Under the pieces are notes generated by a model. It made no database searches. It was not told the DNA's origin and saw only the letters and a program-made list of their open reading frames with translations. From Schlesneria sp. (GTDB lineage Bacteria; Planctomycetota; Planctomycetia; Planctomycetales; Planctomycetaceae): 64,000 nt of DNA. Positions 50,527-60,399 of the stretch are shown here, piece after piece. The stretch's first letter is position 1. Every line of letters begins with the position of its first letter. A program made the position numbers and the translations under genes. The stretch covers positions 34,277 to 98,276 of the forward strand of contig JAQGHU010000024.1 of assembly GCA_028291515.1 (NCBI GenBank), written 5' to 3'.

Positions 50527-52234
50527 TACCTGAGGAATCATCCGCAGACCTCAGGAAAGTGGCTTCTGAAGGTGTGGAGTCAATATGGAATAATACGATC
50601 GATTTGCCAATTCTCGCGAGAGGTGGATGTTTCTCTAGCCAATCATATCCTGCATTAGTTTTTAGCAATCTCATGCTTATCGCCACATAGCCATCGACCT
50701 TTTGGCGCGGCAATAGTATTTCGAATTCCGGTAAACCATGCTTGTTTAAGTCCGCAGTACCGAAATAGCAAATGTACAATCGCCGTATAGAGCGTCGCTT
50801 CAATTCGGTCACTAGCCGGTCTAGATCCTGGCCCCAATCCAAATCACTGACAATAAGAATATCCTCGGGTTGCTGACCGGCAAAAACATTAAAGAATGGA
50901 AGGTAATCAGGATGCGACCAGACCGATTCTAAAGTCCCGCAGAGGATTGTGCTGACAATCAACACACGAGCACACGCCGGGCTGGAACGATTCAAGACAG
51001 GCCAGTTGTATCTGATCGAACGCATCCAAATCTCGTTGATCCCGATCGCACAGCAGACGGAGAAAATCGGATAAAGAGGCAAGACATGCCGTAGTCCGAT
51101 ATTAATGCGGCTGATCGCAGCTATGCCAAGAACGCCAATGAAACACGCAAAGGGAACATACCCCGTGCGAGGAACTTTCCAGCGCAAGATGACTCCGATG
51201 CTGACCATGAAAATGAACAGAAACGCCGCCGGAGTTTTGATTGTCAATGCCACTGGAAAGAACGCTAGGTTTCCACCCTTCTCAGTGCGCCCTAGAAAGT
51301 AGGAAGCGTGCCCTTGTTCGTTTTTTCCAACTAAAGTTGCCAGTCCCTGGAAGAACTCGGGTGCCGGAACGGGCGTTTCTAGCAGCTGGCGGGCCGAATG
51401 GCCGAATCGCGCAAACTGAGACAGAACGCGTCCCCCAGTCAAAACAGGTGAACTGCGATTGAGAATCGACCCGATCGAACAACGGTATCCAATCCAAACG
51501 ATAATAAAGGTAACGCAGCAAATATAAAAGATCTGTATAGCGCGGCGTACCGCGGTGACACCAACGTGTGGCCTCCACCCCATCGCAATGAGTACCGCAA
51601 TGCAGCTGGCAGGAAGAAAGGCCACGGCGGAAAACTTCGATAGCAGCGTTAGGCCTAAAGCAATTCCTAACGCGATGCTTTGTTGCGGCGCGCATCGATC
51701 CAGCCACCTCACGAACATCCAAATCGACATACAAAGCGTGGCGGAGATTGCCATGTCAGTCGTGGCGAGTCCGGAATGCCCTAAGACTGGCGGAATCATT
51801 GTAAAAATAAACACCGCGACCACTGCGCAAAATGGACCGTAATACTCACAACACCAACCCCAGACGATGGCAGCTGCCAAGAATAAGAATAAGAGATTTC
51901 CCATTCGAGCGCGCGTCAGTACCTTGACATAATCCAAAGAGTGAAGGATTGCATTCCCGTCATTTTGCTTGTCATCAGTCGGATGAATGTTGGCACCGAA
52001 CAAAACGGGGCCAATGGCAAAGGCGATGGGAGCCAATGGAGGATGAAGTGTATGCACATATTTGTCTCGCGTCAGCCAAAGATAGCCGCGCAGAATATGA
52101 TAAGGTTCGTCGGAGGTCTGGGAGTAGATCGAATAAGTCGCGGAAATTCGAATAACAGCAATAACGACCAAAGCAGCGGCGACCATGGCGCTGCAGCGAA
52201 CAGAAATTATCCAGTTTCGTGAATCGTCGGTCAT
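50462..52234 (-). CDS. GT-C (PMT/ArnT-like) glycosyltransferase, paralogue 1
   Basis: 590 residues, last gene of the operon. About ten membrane segments. The first extracytoplasmic loop has the GT-C acidic motif 'SDEPYH' and 'HPPLAPIAFAIGP'. Near the C-terminus 'SDLDWGQDLDRLVTELKRR' followed by 'LYICYFGTADLNKHGLP' is a motif shared with the other three paralogues. It belongs to the dolichyl-phosphate-mannose-protein-mannosyltransferase-like family, which moves sugar from a polyprenyl phosphate to an acceptor outside the cytoplasm. It is the most divergent of the four. Start at the ATG 52234; 40 bp separate it from the upstream gene. Confidence 0.85.
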   Translation of the reverse strand: MTDDSRNWIISVRCSAMVAAALVVIAVIRISATYSIYSQTSDEPYHILRGYLWLTRDKYVHTLHPPLAPIAFAIGPVLFGANIHPTDDKQNDGNAILHSLDYVKVLTRARMGNLLFLFLAAAIVWGWCCEYYGPFCAVVAVFIFTMIPPVLGHSGLATTDMAISATLCMSIWMFVRWLDRCAPQQSIALGIALGLTLLSKFSAVAFLPASCIAVLIAMGWRPHVGVTAVRRAIQIFYICCVTFIIVWIGYRCSIGSILNRSSPVLTGGRVLSQFARFGHSARQLLETPVPAPEFFQGLATLVGKNEQGHASYFLGRTEKGGNLAFFPVALTIKTPAAFLFIFMVSIGVILRWKVPRTGYVPFACFIGVLGIAAISRINIGLRHVLPLYPIFSVCCAIGINEIWMRSIRYNWPVLNRSSPACARVLIVSTILCGTLESVWSHPDYLPFFNVFAGQQPEDILIVSDLDWGQDLDRLVTELKRRSIRRLYICYFGTADLNKHGLPEFEILLPRQKVDGYVAISMRLLKTNAGYDWLEKHPPLARIGKSIVLFHIDSTPSEATFLRSADDSSGIIQMENANPVSALVRKSPKSH

Positions 52235-52274
52235 ACAGCCCCAATCTCGGGAGCACTTGCGTTAGGCGGCATGT

Positions 52275-54023
52275 TCATGGAATTTGGTAGACAAAGAGCG
52301 AGTAGCCGATTCGCTCGGTCGGTGTCCGTGCAAGGAAATCGGTGAAGCCATCTGCTTGGCTCCATTGCTGTTTGCCATCAGGACCATTCAACCAACAATC
52401 GGTTCCATGCAACATTGTCGCGCTAATCACATACCATCCGAACTGACGCTTGGTTGTAAGATCGCCTTCCGGAATGAAAAAGTCGATATCGAACGCTCGA
52501 GGGTTGAAGTGCCCGTAATATGCAAGCCCGATGCGCCCTATGTCGGGATGCCTGTCGAGCCAATGTTTTAGCAACAGCAGGTCTTGCCCCCAGTCGACGT
52601 TGCTGTCTATCAAGTGCTCGTGCCCTGCTGCGGGTCCACCCGCAAGTTCATTGAAATAAGACAAACTGTGCGTCGAAAACCAAAGACTACTGCAGATGAA
52701 CCAGCCACAGCTTGACGCAAGGATTAATGACAGAAGTCGTTGACCTCCAGCAAACACCAGAGCTGCTCGCGATGTCCAGATTAAGGCAAAAGGCATTGCG
52801 GGAAGCGCATATCGGAGATGAGCGTTCCAAGACGTTTCTGCACTTACCACAGCAAGAAAAAACAAGAAGTGCGCAGGTAGAACCCACTCATTGCTTCTGG
52901 ATGGTATCAGACGTTTCCTTTGGAGCATCGCCACTAGACTGATGAAGAAGACTCCGAGAGGCGTTTTGACGGCAAGGGCATAGATGTAATAGTACCACAG
53001 CCCGTGGCCATACATCTGACCACGGAAATAGGTTCGACGGGGCTGTTCGAAGTCTGCCTTTTGAATGTCACAGCCAAGGACATACTGCTCTGGGAACGGC
53101 AAAGCTATACGACCGAAGATTGATTCACGGAACCGGTTTCCCCAGCCATTATCTTGGGTCGTTTCATCACCTGACGTTAGGACCCGGCTGACAAATTGGT
53201 AATCGCCCAGTCGCTTGAACGTGCCATCGAACAGGTATCCACAATTTAGTAAGTACACTCCAATGATGAGAGACGTAGATAGTTGGGTAACGTATGACCA
53301 TTTGCGCGTCATTGCCCATGTCTTGATAAGAACGATCAAACCGATCAAAGGCCATAGTCCAAGAAGAATAATCCAGGTAAGCTTTGACAAGAGCGCAAGC
53401 CCCAACATAATGCCGGTACTGATTGCGCGATCCCAGGTTGGACAGTAGAGCCACCGCCAGTACGCATAACCGGCCGCAACGCCAAGTGATGACGCCACAC
53501 CATCCGGCGTCATGAACGAGGAGAGTGCTAGTTCGTTCGGAGAGAAGCACCACAATGCCGTCGACAACAGCGCTGACCATCGGCCGTATATCTCGTCCGC
53601 CCAGCGAAAACATACCCAAGCGCCAACCCAAGAGAAGGGCAGGCACATCAGCCTTCCCCAAACGATGTACCAATATGCCCATTTTCCATTGAGTTCGACA
53701 AATCGCGGCACGACCCGAAATTCCGGTCGGCTGCCTGGGCGGCGACTATATTCGAGATTCTTGCTCCAGTCGGTCTGGCAGTTCATAGCCACGGCAGGGA
53801 TCGCAGCCACCATACGAACCATTGGCGGATTGACGCGGTAAAAGTCAAAGCGGCCCAATTGCCAGTGGCAAACGCCTGAGGTCAGATGCGCGACTTCGTT
53901 TACATTCGGGCTGTGGATGAGTGAACTCCACATGACCAGGGCTGTGTGTACTGCAACCATCGATATGGCGCACCACGAAGTCCATCTCGAGCGGCCCAAA
54001 TCCTGTGAACTGTCTGTTAGCAT
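52275..54023 (-). CDS. GT-C (PMT/ArnT-like) glycosyltransferase, paralogue 2, catalytic Asp replaced
   Basis: 582 residues from the ATG at 54023 (GTG at 54029 also possible). About ten membrane segments. The family motif of the first loop reads 'NVNEVAHLTSG' where the paralogues have 'WDEVAQLPAG' or 'VDEVGHLAAG'; the Asp thought to be catalytic in GT-C enzymes is Asn here. 'VNPPMVRMVAAIPAV' follows. The C-terminal 'SNVDWGQDLLLLKHWLDRHP' and 'IGLAYYGHFNPRAFD' are the shared motif. The Asp-to-Asn change suggests a non-catalytic or altered partner subunit, but could also be tolerated. It is co-transcribed with its neighbours. Confidence 0.85.
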   Translation of the reverse strand: MLTDSSQDLGRSRWTSWCAISMVAVHTALVMWSSLIHSPNVNEVAHLTSGVCHWQLGRFDFYRVNPPMVRMVAAIPAVAMNCQTDWSKNLEYSRRPGSRPEFRVVPRFVELNGKWAYWYIVWGRLMCLPFSWVGAWVCFRWADEIYGRWSALLSTALWCFSPNELALSSFMTPDGVASSLGVAAGYAYWRWLYCPTWDRAISTGIMLGLALLSKLTWIILLGLWPLIGLIVLIKTWAMTRKWSYVTQLSTSLIIGVYLLNCGYLFDGTFKRLGDYQFVSRVLTSGDETTQDNGWGNRFRESIFGRIALPFPEQYVLGCDIQKADFEQPRRTYFRGQMYGHGLWYYYIYALAVKTPLGVFFISLVAMLQRKRLIPSRSNEWVLPAHFLFFLAVVSAETSWNAHLRYALPAMPFALIWTSRAALVFAGGQRLLSLILASSCGWFICSSLWFSTHSLSYFNELAGGPAAGHEHLIDSNVDWGQDLLLLKHWLDRHPDIGRIGLAYYGHFNPRAFDIDFFIPEGDLTTKRQFGWYVISATMLHGTDCWLNGPDGKQQWSQADGFTDFLARTPTERIGYSLFVYQIP

Positions 54024-54114
54024 TCGCACACCGGATATCGAAGGTCAACGCATCTCACAAATGCAAAGCAAGTAATGACCGGACCTCGACGCTCCACCAT
54101 TTGCTTCATTAGCA

Positions 54115-55890
54115 TTACAACTGACTGCGGGTAAGCTGTTCAAGCCGAAAGCAGTCTTCCTCGGAAATGTGGTAAACAAACAGGGAAAAGCCAATCGTCG
54201 CCACCGGCTCAACCCTCAGAAGATAGGCATATTTTCCGCCGCGCCCGCGCAGACTATTCACGCTGATGATGTGCCAGCCGGGCGTTGGGCGGCCTGGTAC
54301 TTCGGGTACGTCCAACCCTACGATCTGGGGATCAATCACCCTTGTGTGCCATTTCAAGTGGAGTGGACTGGCCTCGGGATGCGCTTGGACCCAGTCCCTA
54401 AGGTACAGAAGATCCTGCCCCCAATCGGTATTACTGCTCAGGAGGTGGTTATGCCCGTTTCGTGGCCCCCCAACCCATTCATTGAAGTAACTGAGCGAGT
54501 GAGGGTAGACAAGCATGCTGCTGAACAGGGCCCATATTGTGCACCCTCCACTGAGGACAATTAGAATCCACTCCCGTTTTGCGATGCACTGAGCGACGCG
54601 ACTCGTAAAAATAAACACGAATGGGAAGACAGGCAATAAATAACGTAAGTGTCGGTTGAAGCCGCGCTGTGAACTAATGAACAAGGTGAAGACTATAATT
54701 GGTGCGAGTAGCAGCAATTCATTTCGCCACTGGACTCGGTAGGACTTCGATCCAGCAGCAATCGACACTGCCAACATGCCCAGCAGCCAGAATCCGATTG
54801 GCTCTTTGACAAGCGCGCCATAGACATAGTAATACCACCACCCGCGATCACGCCATTTGCCGCGAAGATAGGAATAGTCGGGCAACTCGAAGTGGAGCTT
54901 TTGTCTATCGACACCCTGGATGTATTCGTGCGGGAGTGGAACCGGGACATGCTCCAGCCATGTCCCGACAGCGAAGTTGCCAGGAATGAATTGATCGTCG
55001 GTATGACTTCCTCCGAGAGCACGGCTCAGAAACTGATAGTCGCCCAGTGATTTCATCGTCCCATCGAAACCGTACCACACGTTGAGGACGAAAACACCCA
55101 GGAGGAGAATCAATGCGAGTTGACCAAGCTCTACGCAACTTGAACGCTTTTGTCCGCTATCTCGGTAACTAAGGCGCCACAACAGCCAAAGGACCGGCCA
55201 CATGCCGAACAACACTATCCAACTCGACTTCGCTGCTTGGGCATGCCCAAAGGCGACGCCGGTTAAGACAGCACTGGGCAGATTTGGGGCGCGCAACCAT
55301 TGGCCAAAAGCATAAAAGGCAGTGACGCCAATAGCTGTGCCCGCCAAGTCGGGCGTCATCAAATGCCCGTGACCTAGAATATTCGGCGAAAACGTCCACA
55401 TCGTGGCTGCCAAGACGGATGCCGCATCACCAAACCATTCACCCGCCCAACGCCAACAAGTCCAAAGCCCAAGCAGAGCGAAGGGTAAGCAGGTGATGCG
55501 TGCCACAGTCAACAACCAAAAAGATCGAGTACCATTCAGTTGCAGGAACCGTTCCGACACGATCCATTCGGGACGTATGGTGATGTCGTTCGTATACTCA
55601 GACCAATCGCTTTCATATCCAAGAACTAAAAGCGGTAATGTGGCAACCATTCGCACGAGAGGTGGATTGACGCGCACCATCCCAAACTCGCCATGTTCCC
55701 AGTGAAACAGTCCCGCTGGTAATTGTGCCACTTCGTCCCAACAAAAGCTGTCGCGGTGCGCGCATATCGCGAGTAAGCAGAACTGAACGATGGCAAGACT
55801 TAAAACAAATGCTTTGGACCACCATGACGGGTGCCAAGTCGCAGTCATTGAGGACAGCGGTGATTCAACACTGGTGGTGACTCTTTTCAT
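54115..55890 (-). CDS. GT-C (PMT/ArnT-like) glycosyltransferase, paralogue 3
   Basis: 591 residues from the ATG at 55890. About ten membrane segments. It has the first-loop motif 'CWDEVAQLPAGLFHWEHGEF' and 'VNPPLVRMVATLPLL', then 'SYFNEWVGGPRNGHNHLLSS' leading into 'NTDWGQDLLYLRDWVQAHPE'. All key residues of the paralogue group are kept, including the DE pair. The predicted enzyme sits in the inner membrane and uses a lipid-linked sugar. Acceptor unknown. The gap to the upstream GT2 gene is 45 bp. Confidence 0.87.
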   Translation of the reverse strand: MKRVTTSVESPLSSMTATWHPSWWSKAFVLSLAIVQFCLLAICAHRDSFCWDEVAQLPAGLFHWEHGEFGMVRVNPPLVRMVATLPLLVLGYESDWSEYTNDITIRPEWIVSERFLQLNGTRSFWLLTVARITCLPFALLGLWTCWRWAGEWFGDAASVLAATMWTFSPNILGHGHLMTPDLAGTAIGVTAFYAFGQWLRAPNLPSAVLTGVAFGHAQAAKSSWIVLFGMWPVLWLLWRLSYRDSGQKRSSCVELGQLALILLLGVFVLNVWYGFDGTMKSLGDYQFLSRALGGSHTDDQFIPGNFAVGTWLEHVPVPLPHEYIQGVDRQKLHFELPDYSYLRGKWRDRGWWYYYVYGALVKEPIGFWLLGMLAVSIAAGSKSYRVQWRNELLLLAPIIVFTLFISSQRGFNRHLRYLLPVFPFVFIFTSRVAQCIAKREWILIVLSGGCTIWALFSSMLVYPHSLSYFNEWVGGPRNGHNHLLSSNTDWGQDLLYLRDWVQAHPEASPLHLKWHTRVIDPQIVGLDVPEVPGRPTPGWHIISVNSLRGRGGKYAYLLRVEPVATIGFSLFVYHISEEDCFRLEQLTRSQL

Positions 55891-55935
55891 CACTGTCTCA
55901 ACTCAGTAAACGCAATCGGCAAGACATGGCTACGT

Positions 55936-57051
55936 TCATATTTCCACCGCGGCATGCTCCGCGGGCACGACCATTAACTCTGTCCGGCCACAAGTCGATA
56001 GCCAAGGCTCTGCAAACGTCCGATACACGCCAGCACGCGTCTCCCCACACCCTATCTCCCATAATCGCAGTTCGCGTGCATCGTAGTCTCGTATTCGCTC
56101 CAACGCGGCTTCCAACAAACGGCGATTGACAGCCAAAAGATCGCCCAAAACTGCAAGCAGGGCGCAGAGGAAGGCGATTGTGAGACTGCCGACCCCGAGT
56201 TGTAACGACTGAATATGTCCGTTGTAATTTGGATTCAAAAGATAATGGCCAGCGAACTTCGCAATTCCCGCTCCACCAAACACTGCGAAAGCAAGTCCCA
56301 GCCAACAGAACGTGCGCCCAGGCCAGTAGGTTAAATAGGACCGGACAATTATGGGAACGCTCCGGCGCAAGTACTGGGGGAGCGAGCTGAAGAGCCGTGA
56401 TGCGCGAGTCGGCGGATTGACGCGTACAGGAACACTTTCAACTGCTAGGCCGGAAACACCCGCATGAATGAGAGTCTCGAGCGTATATGAAAACCGATTA
56501 TGCACAAATTGGATCGATGCCGCCCGCCGATTTAGGGCGCGAAAACCACTCGTTGCGTCATTGATGCGTACTCCAGATGCGCGACGGACAAGTCGCGTAC
56601 CCCAGGATTGCAGAAGCTTTTTCGTCCACGAAAAGTGTTCGATGCAACACGTCTGCCGGTCACCGACGACAAGATCGGCTCGTCCAGAAATCACTGGCTC
56701 GATCAGCTTTTCGATATCGGCCGCACAATATTGGTTGTCCGCGTCAGTGTTAACGACGAGGTCGGCACCGAGCCGATAGCACGTCTCCATCCCCGCCGAA
56801 TAAGCAACCGCCAGGCCGCGATTGCGAGGAAATCGCACAATGTAGTGCGCTCCGCAGGACTCAGCCACGACGCTTGTCCCATCCGAACTTCCGTCATCGA
56901 TAATAATCACCACAATCTCATCGACACCATCGAGACGTCGGGGCAAGTCCGACAGCGTCTGAGGTAGATCGAGGCGCTCGTTGAAGCATGGAATCTGAAT
57001 GGCAAGACGCACTGCTGTTCGCCTATAATTTAAGTCACTGCGTATCGACAT
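55936..57051 (-). CDS. GT2-family polyprenyl-phosphate sugar synthase-like enzyme
   Basis: 371 residues. The ATG at 57051 overlaps the upstream gene by 17 bp; a GTG at 57015 is an alternative. The N-terminal GT-A domain shows 'IQIPCFNERLDLPQTLSDLP', 'IIDDGSSDGT' and the DxD segment 'VNTDADNQY'. 'INDATSGFRALNR' is the DPM1/GtrB-like acceptor motif. Two membrane segments follow ('TFCWLGLAFAVFGGAGIAKF', 'LTIAFLCALLAVLGDLLAV'). Such enzymes make dolichyl/undecaprenyl-phosphate sugars, the donors used by GT-C transferases; its position between such genes fits that supply role. Confidence 0.88.
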   Translation of the reverse strand: MSIRSDLNYRRTAVRLAIQIPCFNERLDLPQTLSDLPRRLDGVDEIVVIIIDDGSSDGTSVVAESCGAHYIVRFPRNRGLAVAYSAGMETCYRLGADLVVNTDADNQYCAADIEKLIEPVISGRADLVVGDRQTCCIEHFSWTKKLLQSWGTRLVRRASGVRINDATSGFRALNRRAASIQFVHNRFSYTLETLIHAGVSGLAVESVPVRVNPPTRASRLFSSLPQYLRRSVPIIVRSYLTYWPGRTFCWLGLAFAVFGGAGIAKFAGHYLLNPNYNGHIQSLQLGVGSLTIAFLCALLAVLGDLLAVNRRLLEAALERIRDYDARELRLWEIGCGETRAGVYRTFAEPWLSTCGRTELMVVPAEHAAVEI

Positions 57052-58735
57052 GATTCACGGCAGGTGATGGCAGGGAACTGCGATCCGGCCCAAATATGTA
57101 GTAAGTTGCGCCGCCGATGACTTCAGAACACGGAATCGAGTGCCATGCTTTTGCCCCTTCGAACGCGTATTCGCCATAGAGGCAAGATGATGGGATAGCA
57201 ACCCATACTCGCTCGCTGCCAAATACGCTAGGCTGCTCAACCTCACTGACACCAAGACCCCGACAAGACGTAAGCGTTACCATCGAATAGCTATGGACTT
57301 GAACGACCTCAATTGGCCTAGCCTCGGGGTGGCGATTCAGCCACGACTTCAGCGAAAATCCACCTTGCCCCCAATCAACGTTGCTATGGGCCAGCAGCGA
57401 GTGGCCGGCATTTGGACCGCCAGCGGCTTCGTTGAAGTAAGACATGAAGTGCGGTGACCGATACATGACACTCAACATGGAGAGGGCCAGAAGAAAAGCA
57501 AAGATTGAAGCGGCCAATTGCGACCGTACAACCAGGCGGCCGGCCAATATGAAAAAAAATGGATAAGCAGGTAGGAGATAGCGCAGATGATGGTTAATTC
57601 CTGTTTGCGAACTGATGAGCAGCACTAATGCCAGCCCGGGTGTCAGCAAATACAGCGACTTCCAACCATAATTCTTCGTAGAAAATGCCATGTCGAATAG
57701 GGACCACGCCATTATTGCCAACAGGCCCACCGGCTCCTTATATATGAATGCGCATATGTAATAATACCACCATCCGCCAAATTTCCATTCTCCATTCAGA
57801 AACGACGGCGACCGACGCTCGAATTCCGTCGCTTGACGGTCAATGCCTTCAACGAACGAAGGGGGCAGTGGGCAGACAATGGGAGAGAGAAAACTGTCGC
57901 CGAAATAACGATTGGAATAGTTCTCGCCCGAATAATCTCCAGCACCAAAGGCGCGACTGCTAAAGCGAAACTCTCCTAAGGAAAAGCCAGCCCGTTCAAA
58001 ACCGTACGATGCCCATAGGACCTGCAGTGCCGCAATGGCAACAACCGCGAGAGCTCTCGGATTCGCCTTGCCATGACGGCTTAAGCAAAACATGATCAGC
58101 CAACTTGGAGGCAAAATAACAATCCAAGTTGATTTTGATGCTAATGCAAGTCCGGCGAATATCCCAGCGATGATTGCTTCCGCCCAGTCGGGACGATTTA
58201 GGAATCGCCAATATCGCCAATACGCAACGACTCCGAACGCCGCCCCGGCAACGTCTGGAGTAAATAAATGACCGTACGCCAATACTGTTGGGGAAAAGCA
58301 CCAGAGGGCCAATGCCGCGATCCCAGCTTTACCGCCCCAAAGCTCTGTTGCCCATGAAAAGCACCCCCATGCCCCAATAAGCGAAAACATGAAGCATAAG
58401 CATCGGCCAAGTCGCACTGCGAGTAGCGCTCTGACAGCATCGCCGTTGATGACATCCGCGCCTAAGTCGAATTCATGCCGTTTCCACGGCGACCCCTTTA
58501 TGGTGGAGAGATCGACATCCAAGCCGAAGCACACCGCTGGAATGGTGCCCACCAAGCGTGCGAGCGGCGGATTGACGTTATAGAGATCGAAATTTCCAGT
58601 ACGCCAGTGACTGATTCCAGCCGCCAGATGACCGACCTCATCGACAACGACGGTGTCATTAACCGTTGCCCAGAACAGCAAGGCAAAATGCAGCGATAAA
58701 AGGACCGCAACTACTATGCGCTCTCGCAAAGTCAT
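57035..58735 (-). CDS. GT-C (PMT/ArnT-like) glycosyltransferase, paralogue 4
   Basis: 566 residues. Its ATG overlaps the stop of the upstream C39/DUF1573 gene in an ATGA. About ten membrane segments. First-loop motif 'VVDEVGHLAAGISHWRTGNF' and 'VNPPLARLVGTIPAV', later 'HSLLAHSNVDWGQGGFSLKS' and 'WLNRHPEARP'. The acidic DE pair is present. Membrane topology and length fit the PMT/ArnT group. It ends 17 bp inside the GT2 gene, so translation of the two is probably coupled. Confidence 0.87.
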   Translation of the reverse strand: MTLRERIVVAVLLSLHFALLFWATVNDTVVVDEVGHLAAGISHWRTGNFDLYNVNPPLARLVGTIPAVCFGLDVDLSTIKGSPWKRHEFDLGADVINGDAVRALLAVRLGRCLCFMFSLIGAWGCFSWATELWGGKAGIAALALWCFSPTVLAYGHLFTPDVAGAAFGVVAYWRYWRFLNRPDWAEAIIAGIFAGLALASKSTWIVILPPSWLIMFCLSRHGKANPRALAVVAIAALQVLWASYGFERAGFSLGEFRFSSRAFGAGDYSGENYSNRYFGDSFLSPIVCPLPPSFVEGIDRQATEFERRSPSFLNGEWKFGGWWYYYICAFIYKEPVGLLAIMAWSLFDMAFSTKNYGWKSLYLLTPGLALVLLISSQTGINHHLRYLLPAYPFFFILAGRLVVRSQLAASIFAFLLALSMLSVMYRSPHFMSYFNEAAGGPNAGHSLLAHSNVDWGQGGFSLKSWLNRHPEARPIEVVQVHSYSMVTLTSCRGLGVSEVEQPSVFGSERVWVAIPSSCLYGEYAFEGAKAWHSIPCSEVIGGATYYIFGPDRSSLPSPAVNHVDTQ

Positions 58736-60399
58736 TGACTTGGTCCACCGATGACCGCGACATAGCTTATGGCGACATCCTGTGTGCCTAACGCCGCGGA
58801 TACGGAAATCGATCCAGTAACCGATTTTGCAGTTACCTTGGTGGGGTCAAGCGTAGCCACAAGCTCATAAGCATCCGCAAGCTTTAGATGTGGTTTCACC
58901 ATCACCTTGATCACTTCTGGATCCGACGCTGTACATTGCAGATTATCGATTGCGGGCTTCTTGCCTTTCGGCCAAGTAATTAGACACTTTCGCTCATGAA
59001 CTTCCGTGCCGCGAACGACGCCGAAATTCAACGTGACTGGAGTGGCAACCGCGTCACCGACGATACTCGCCGAAATTGGCACTTTGACCACTGAGGTTTC
59101 TTCGCCAGAGGAGACATGAAACTGCAAATCAGCACTGCGTCGACCGAGCACGGCAGCCTTATGGCTGCGAACCACCAACGTCAGATCCGGAATGTGCGTT
59201 GCAGATTTCATAAATGGAATATCGAGATTCTCATCTGAACTAATGGCTTTCCCGTCACAGAGCACCTCCCAGGATTTCGGATCGTATTGAATACGGACCA
59301 TTCGGGCGGACGCGACACCAGGAGCGACTAGTCGAATGCTTCCCGCCGATTCCCCTCCCCTAGATCGCCCCAAATCGATTGATTGAGGCTGACAATGAAT
59401 CCCCTTCACCATTGCAGTCACAAAGTAAGCTTGACGAATCTTACCCACAGTAACGATTGCTTTTTGCCGCACAAGGCCGATCTTTCCCTGTGTACTGAGA
59501 GCAACCGTGACATGCCCTCCGCCATTTGCATCGATCTGTTTTGACAGATCAATGACCTTAAGGCAGCCACAGGAGACTTCCCCTGCCGAAACGACCACAG
59601 CCTGAGCCAACTCGTTTCTAATGGGAAAGCGGTGCTCTAGCTCCTGGCCTGGTTCGACGATGCCAAAGTCGTGTTCTCTCTCAACGACACGATCAACACC
59701 TACATCTTGCTCGGCCGCCGTAAGTCGACTGCATGTCAGCACCACGAGCGAAACACATAACAAGATCAGCCGCATGGAGCGACCATTCGATGGCCACCGA
59801 GGACGCAATCGCCGGTAAAGCGTTGTTCCCATCCACGCCGCCATGAGAATCGACGGCAGAACGAGATACGGCGCGTTGAACTGTAGACTGCCGTAGAAAC
59901 TGCGGGATACGACGATAGAGTCACCGTCCCACCGATCCAGTAATGTCCGCCAATCCATGGTTTTGACTAACTCAGGATATGAGACCGTCAGCACACCATC
60001 CTCGTTTGTCGACAACGCACAGACGACATGATTAATCTCTTGCGAATCACCGCTCCTCGTCGCAAGAATCACACAACAGTGTTCGCGGCGAAGAAGACTT
60101 GCAAGTGAAGCTTTTGTCAGACGCGCCGCCCGACAGGTTACCTGAGGGTAATCGCTCAGACCGCCAACGATTTGACGAAGAGTAACTCGCTGCCCAGGTT
60201 TCCATTGACAACTCTTAGCAACTTCGTCCAACCCGGCTGAAAACCCAAGCCATCGAAGAGCCAAATATGCATTGATCGGACCGCAGGCAGGCTCAAAATA
60301 CGAGTCCGTCGCTGCACGCGACAAGGAGAGAGGCTCCTCCGCAAAAGCCGAATCACTTACCGCAACCAACAAAGCTACAGCCAACAAGCCATGCTTCAT
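58732..60399 (-). CDS. C39-peptidase-like / DUF1573 fusion protein
   Basis: 555 residues. The ATG at 60399 overlaps the upstream stop in an ATGA. Signal 'KHGLLAVALLVAVSDSAFAE'; a C39-like cysteine-peptidase domain with 'EPACGPINAYLALRWLG' (Cys39) and 'EINHVVCAL' (His124); then a membrane hairpin of two hydrophobic segments (about 179-196 and 209-229), the second looking like a full internal signal ('MRLILLCVSLVVLTCSRLTA'). The rest begins with the DUF1573 domain 'HDFGIVEPGQELEHRFPIRN' and 'VSCGCLKV', followed by beta-sandwich-like repeats. Both functional parts would face outside. The internal signal suggests a fusion of two exported proteins. The role is probably cleavage or maturation of an exported partner such as the Cys-rich protein; inferred. 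Confidence 0.8.
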   Translation of the reverse strand: MKHGLLAVALLVAVSDSAFAEEPLSLSRAATDSYFEPACGPINAYLALRWLGFSAGLDEVAKSCQWKPGQRVTLRQIVGGLSDYPQVTCRAARLTKASLASLLRREHCCVILATRSGDSQEINHVVCALSTNEDGVLTVSYPELVKTMDWRTLLDRWDGDSIVVSRSFYGSLQFNAPYLVLPSILMAAWMGTTLYRRLRPRWPSNGRSMRLILLCVSLVVLTCSRLTAAEQDVGVDRVVEREHDFGIVEPGQELEHRFPIRNELAQAVVVSAGEVSCGCLKVIDLSKQIDANGGGHVTVALSTQGKIGLVRQKAIVTVGKIRQAYFVTAMVKGIHCQPQSIDLGRSRGGESAGSIRLVAPGVASARMVRIQYDPKSWEVLCDGKAISSDENLDIPFMKSATHIPDLTLVVRSHKAAVLGRRSADLQFHVSSGEETSVVKVPISASIVGDAVATPVTLNFGVVRGTEVHERKCLITWPKGKKPAIDNLQCTASDPEVIKVMVKPHLKLADAYELVATLDPTKVTAKSVTGSISVSAALGTQDVAISYVAVIGGPSQ

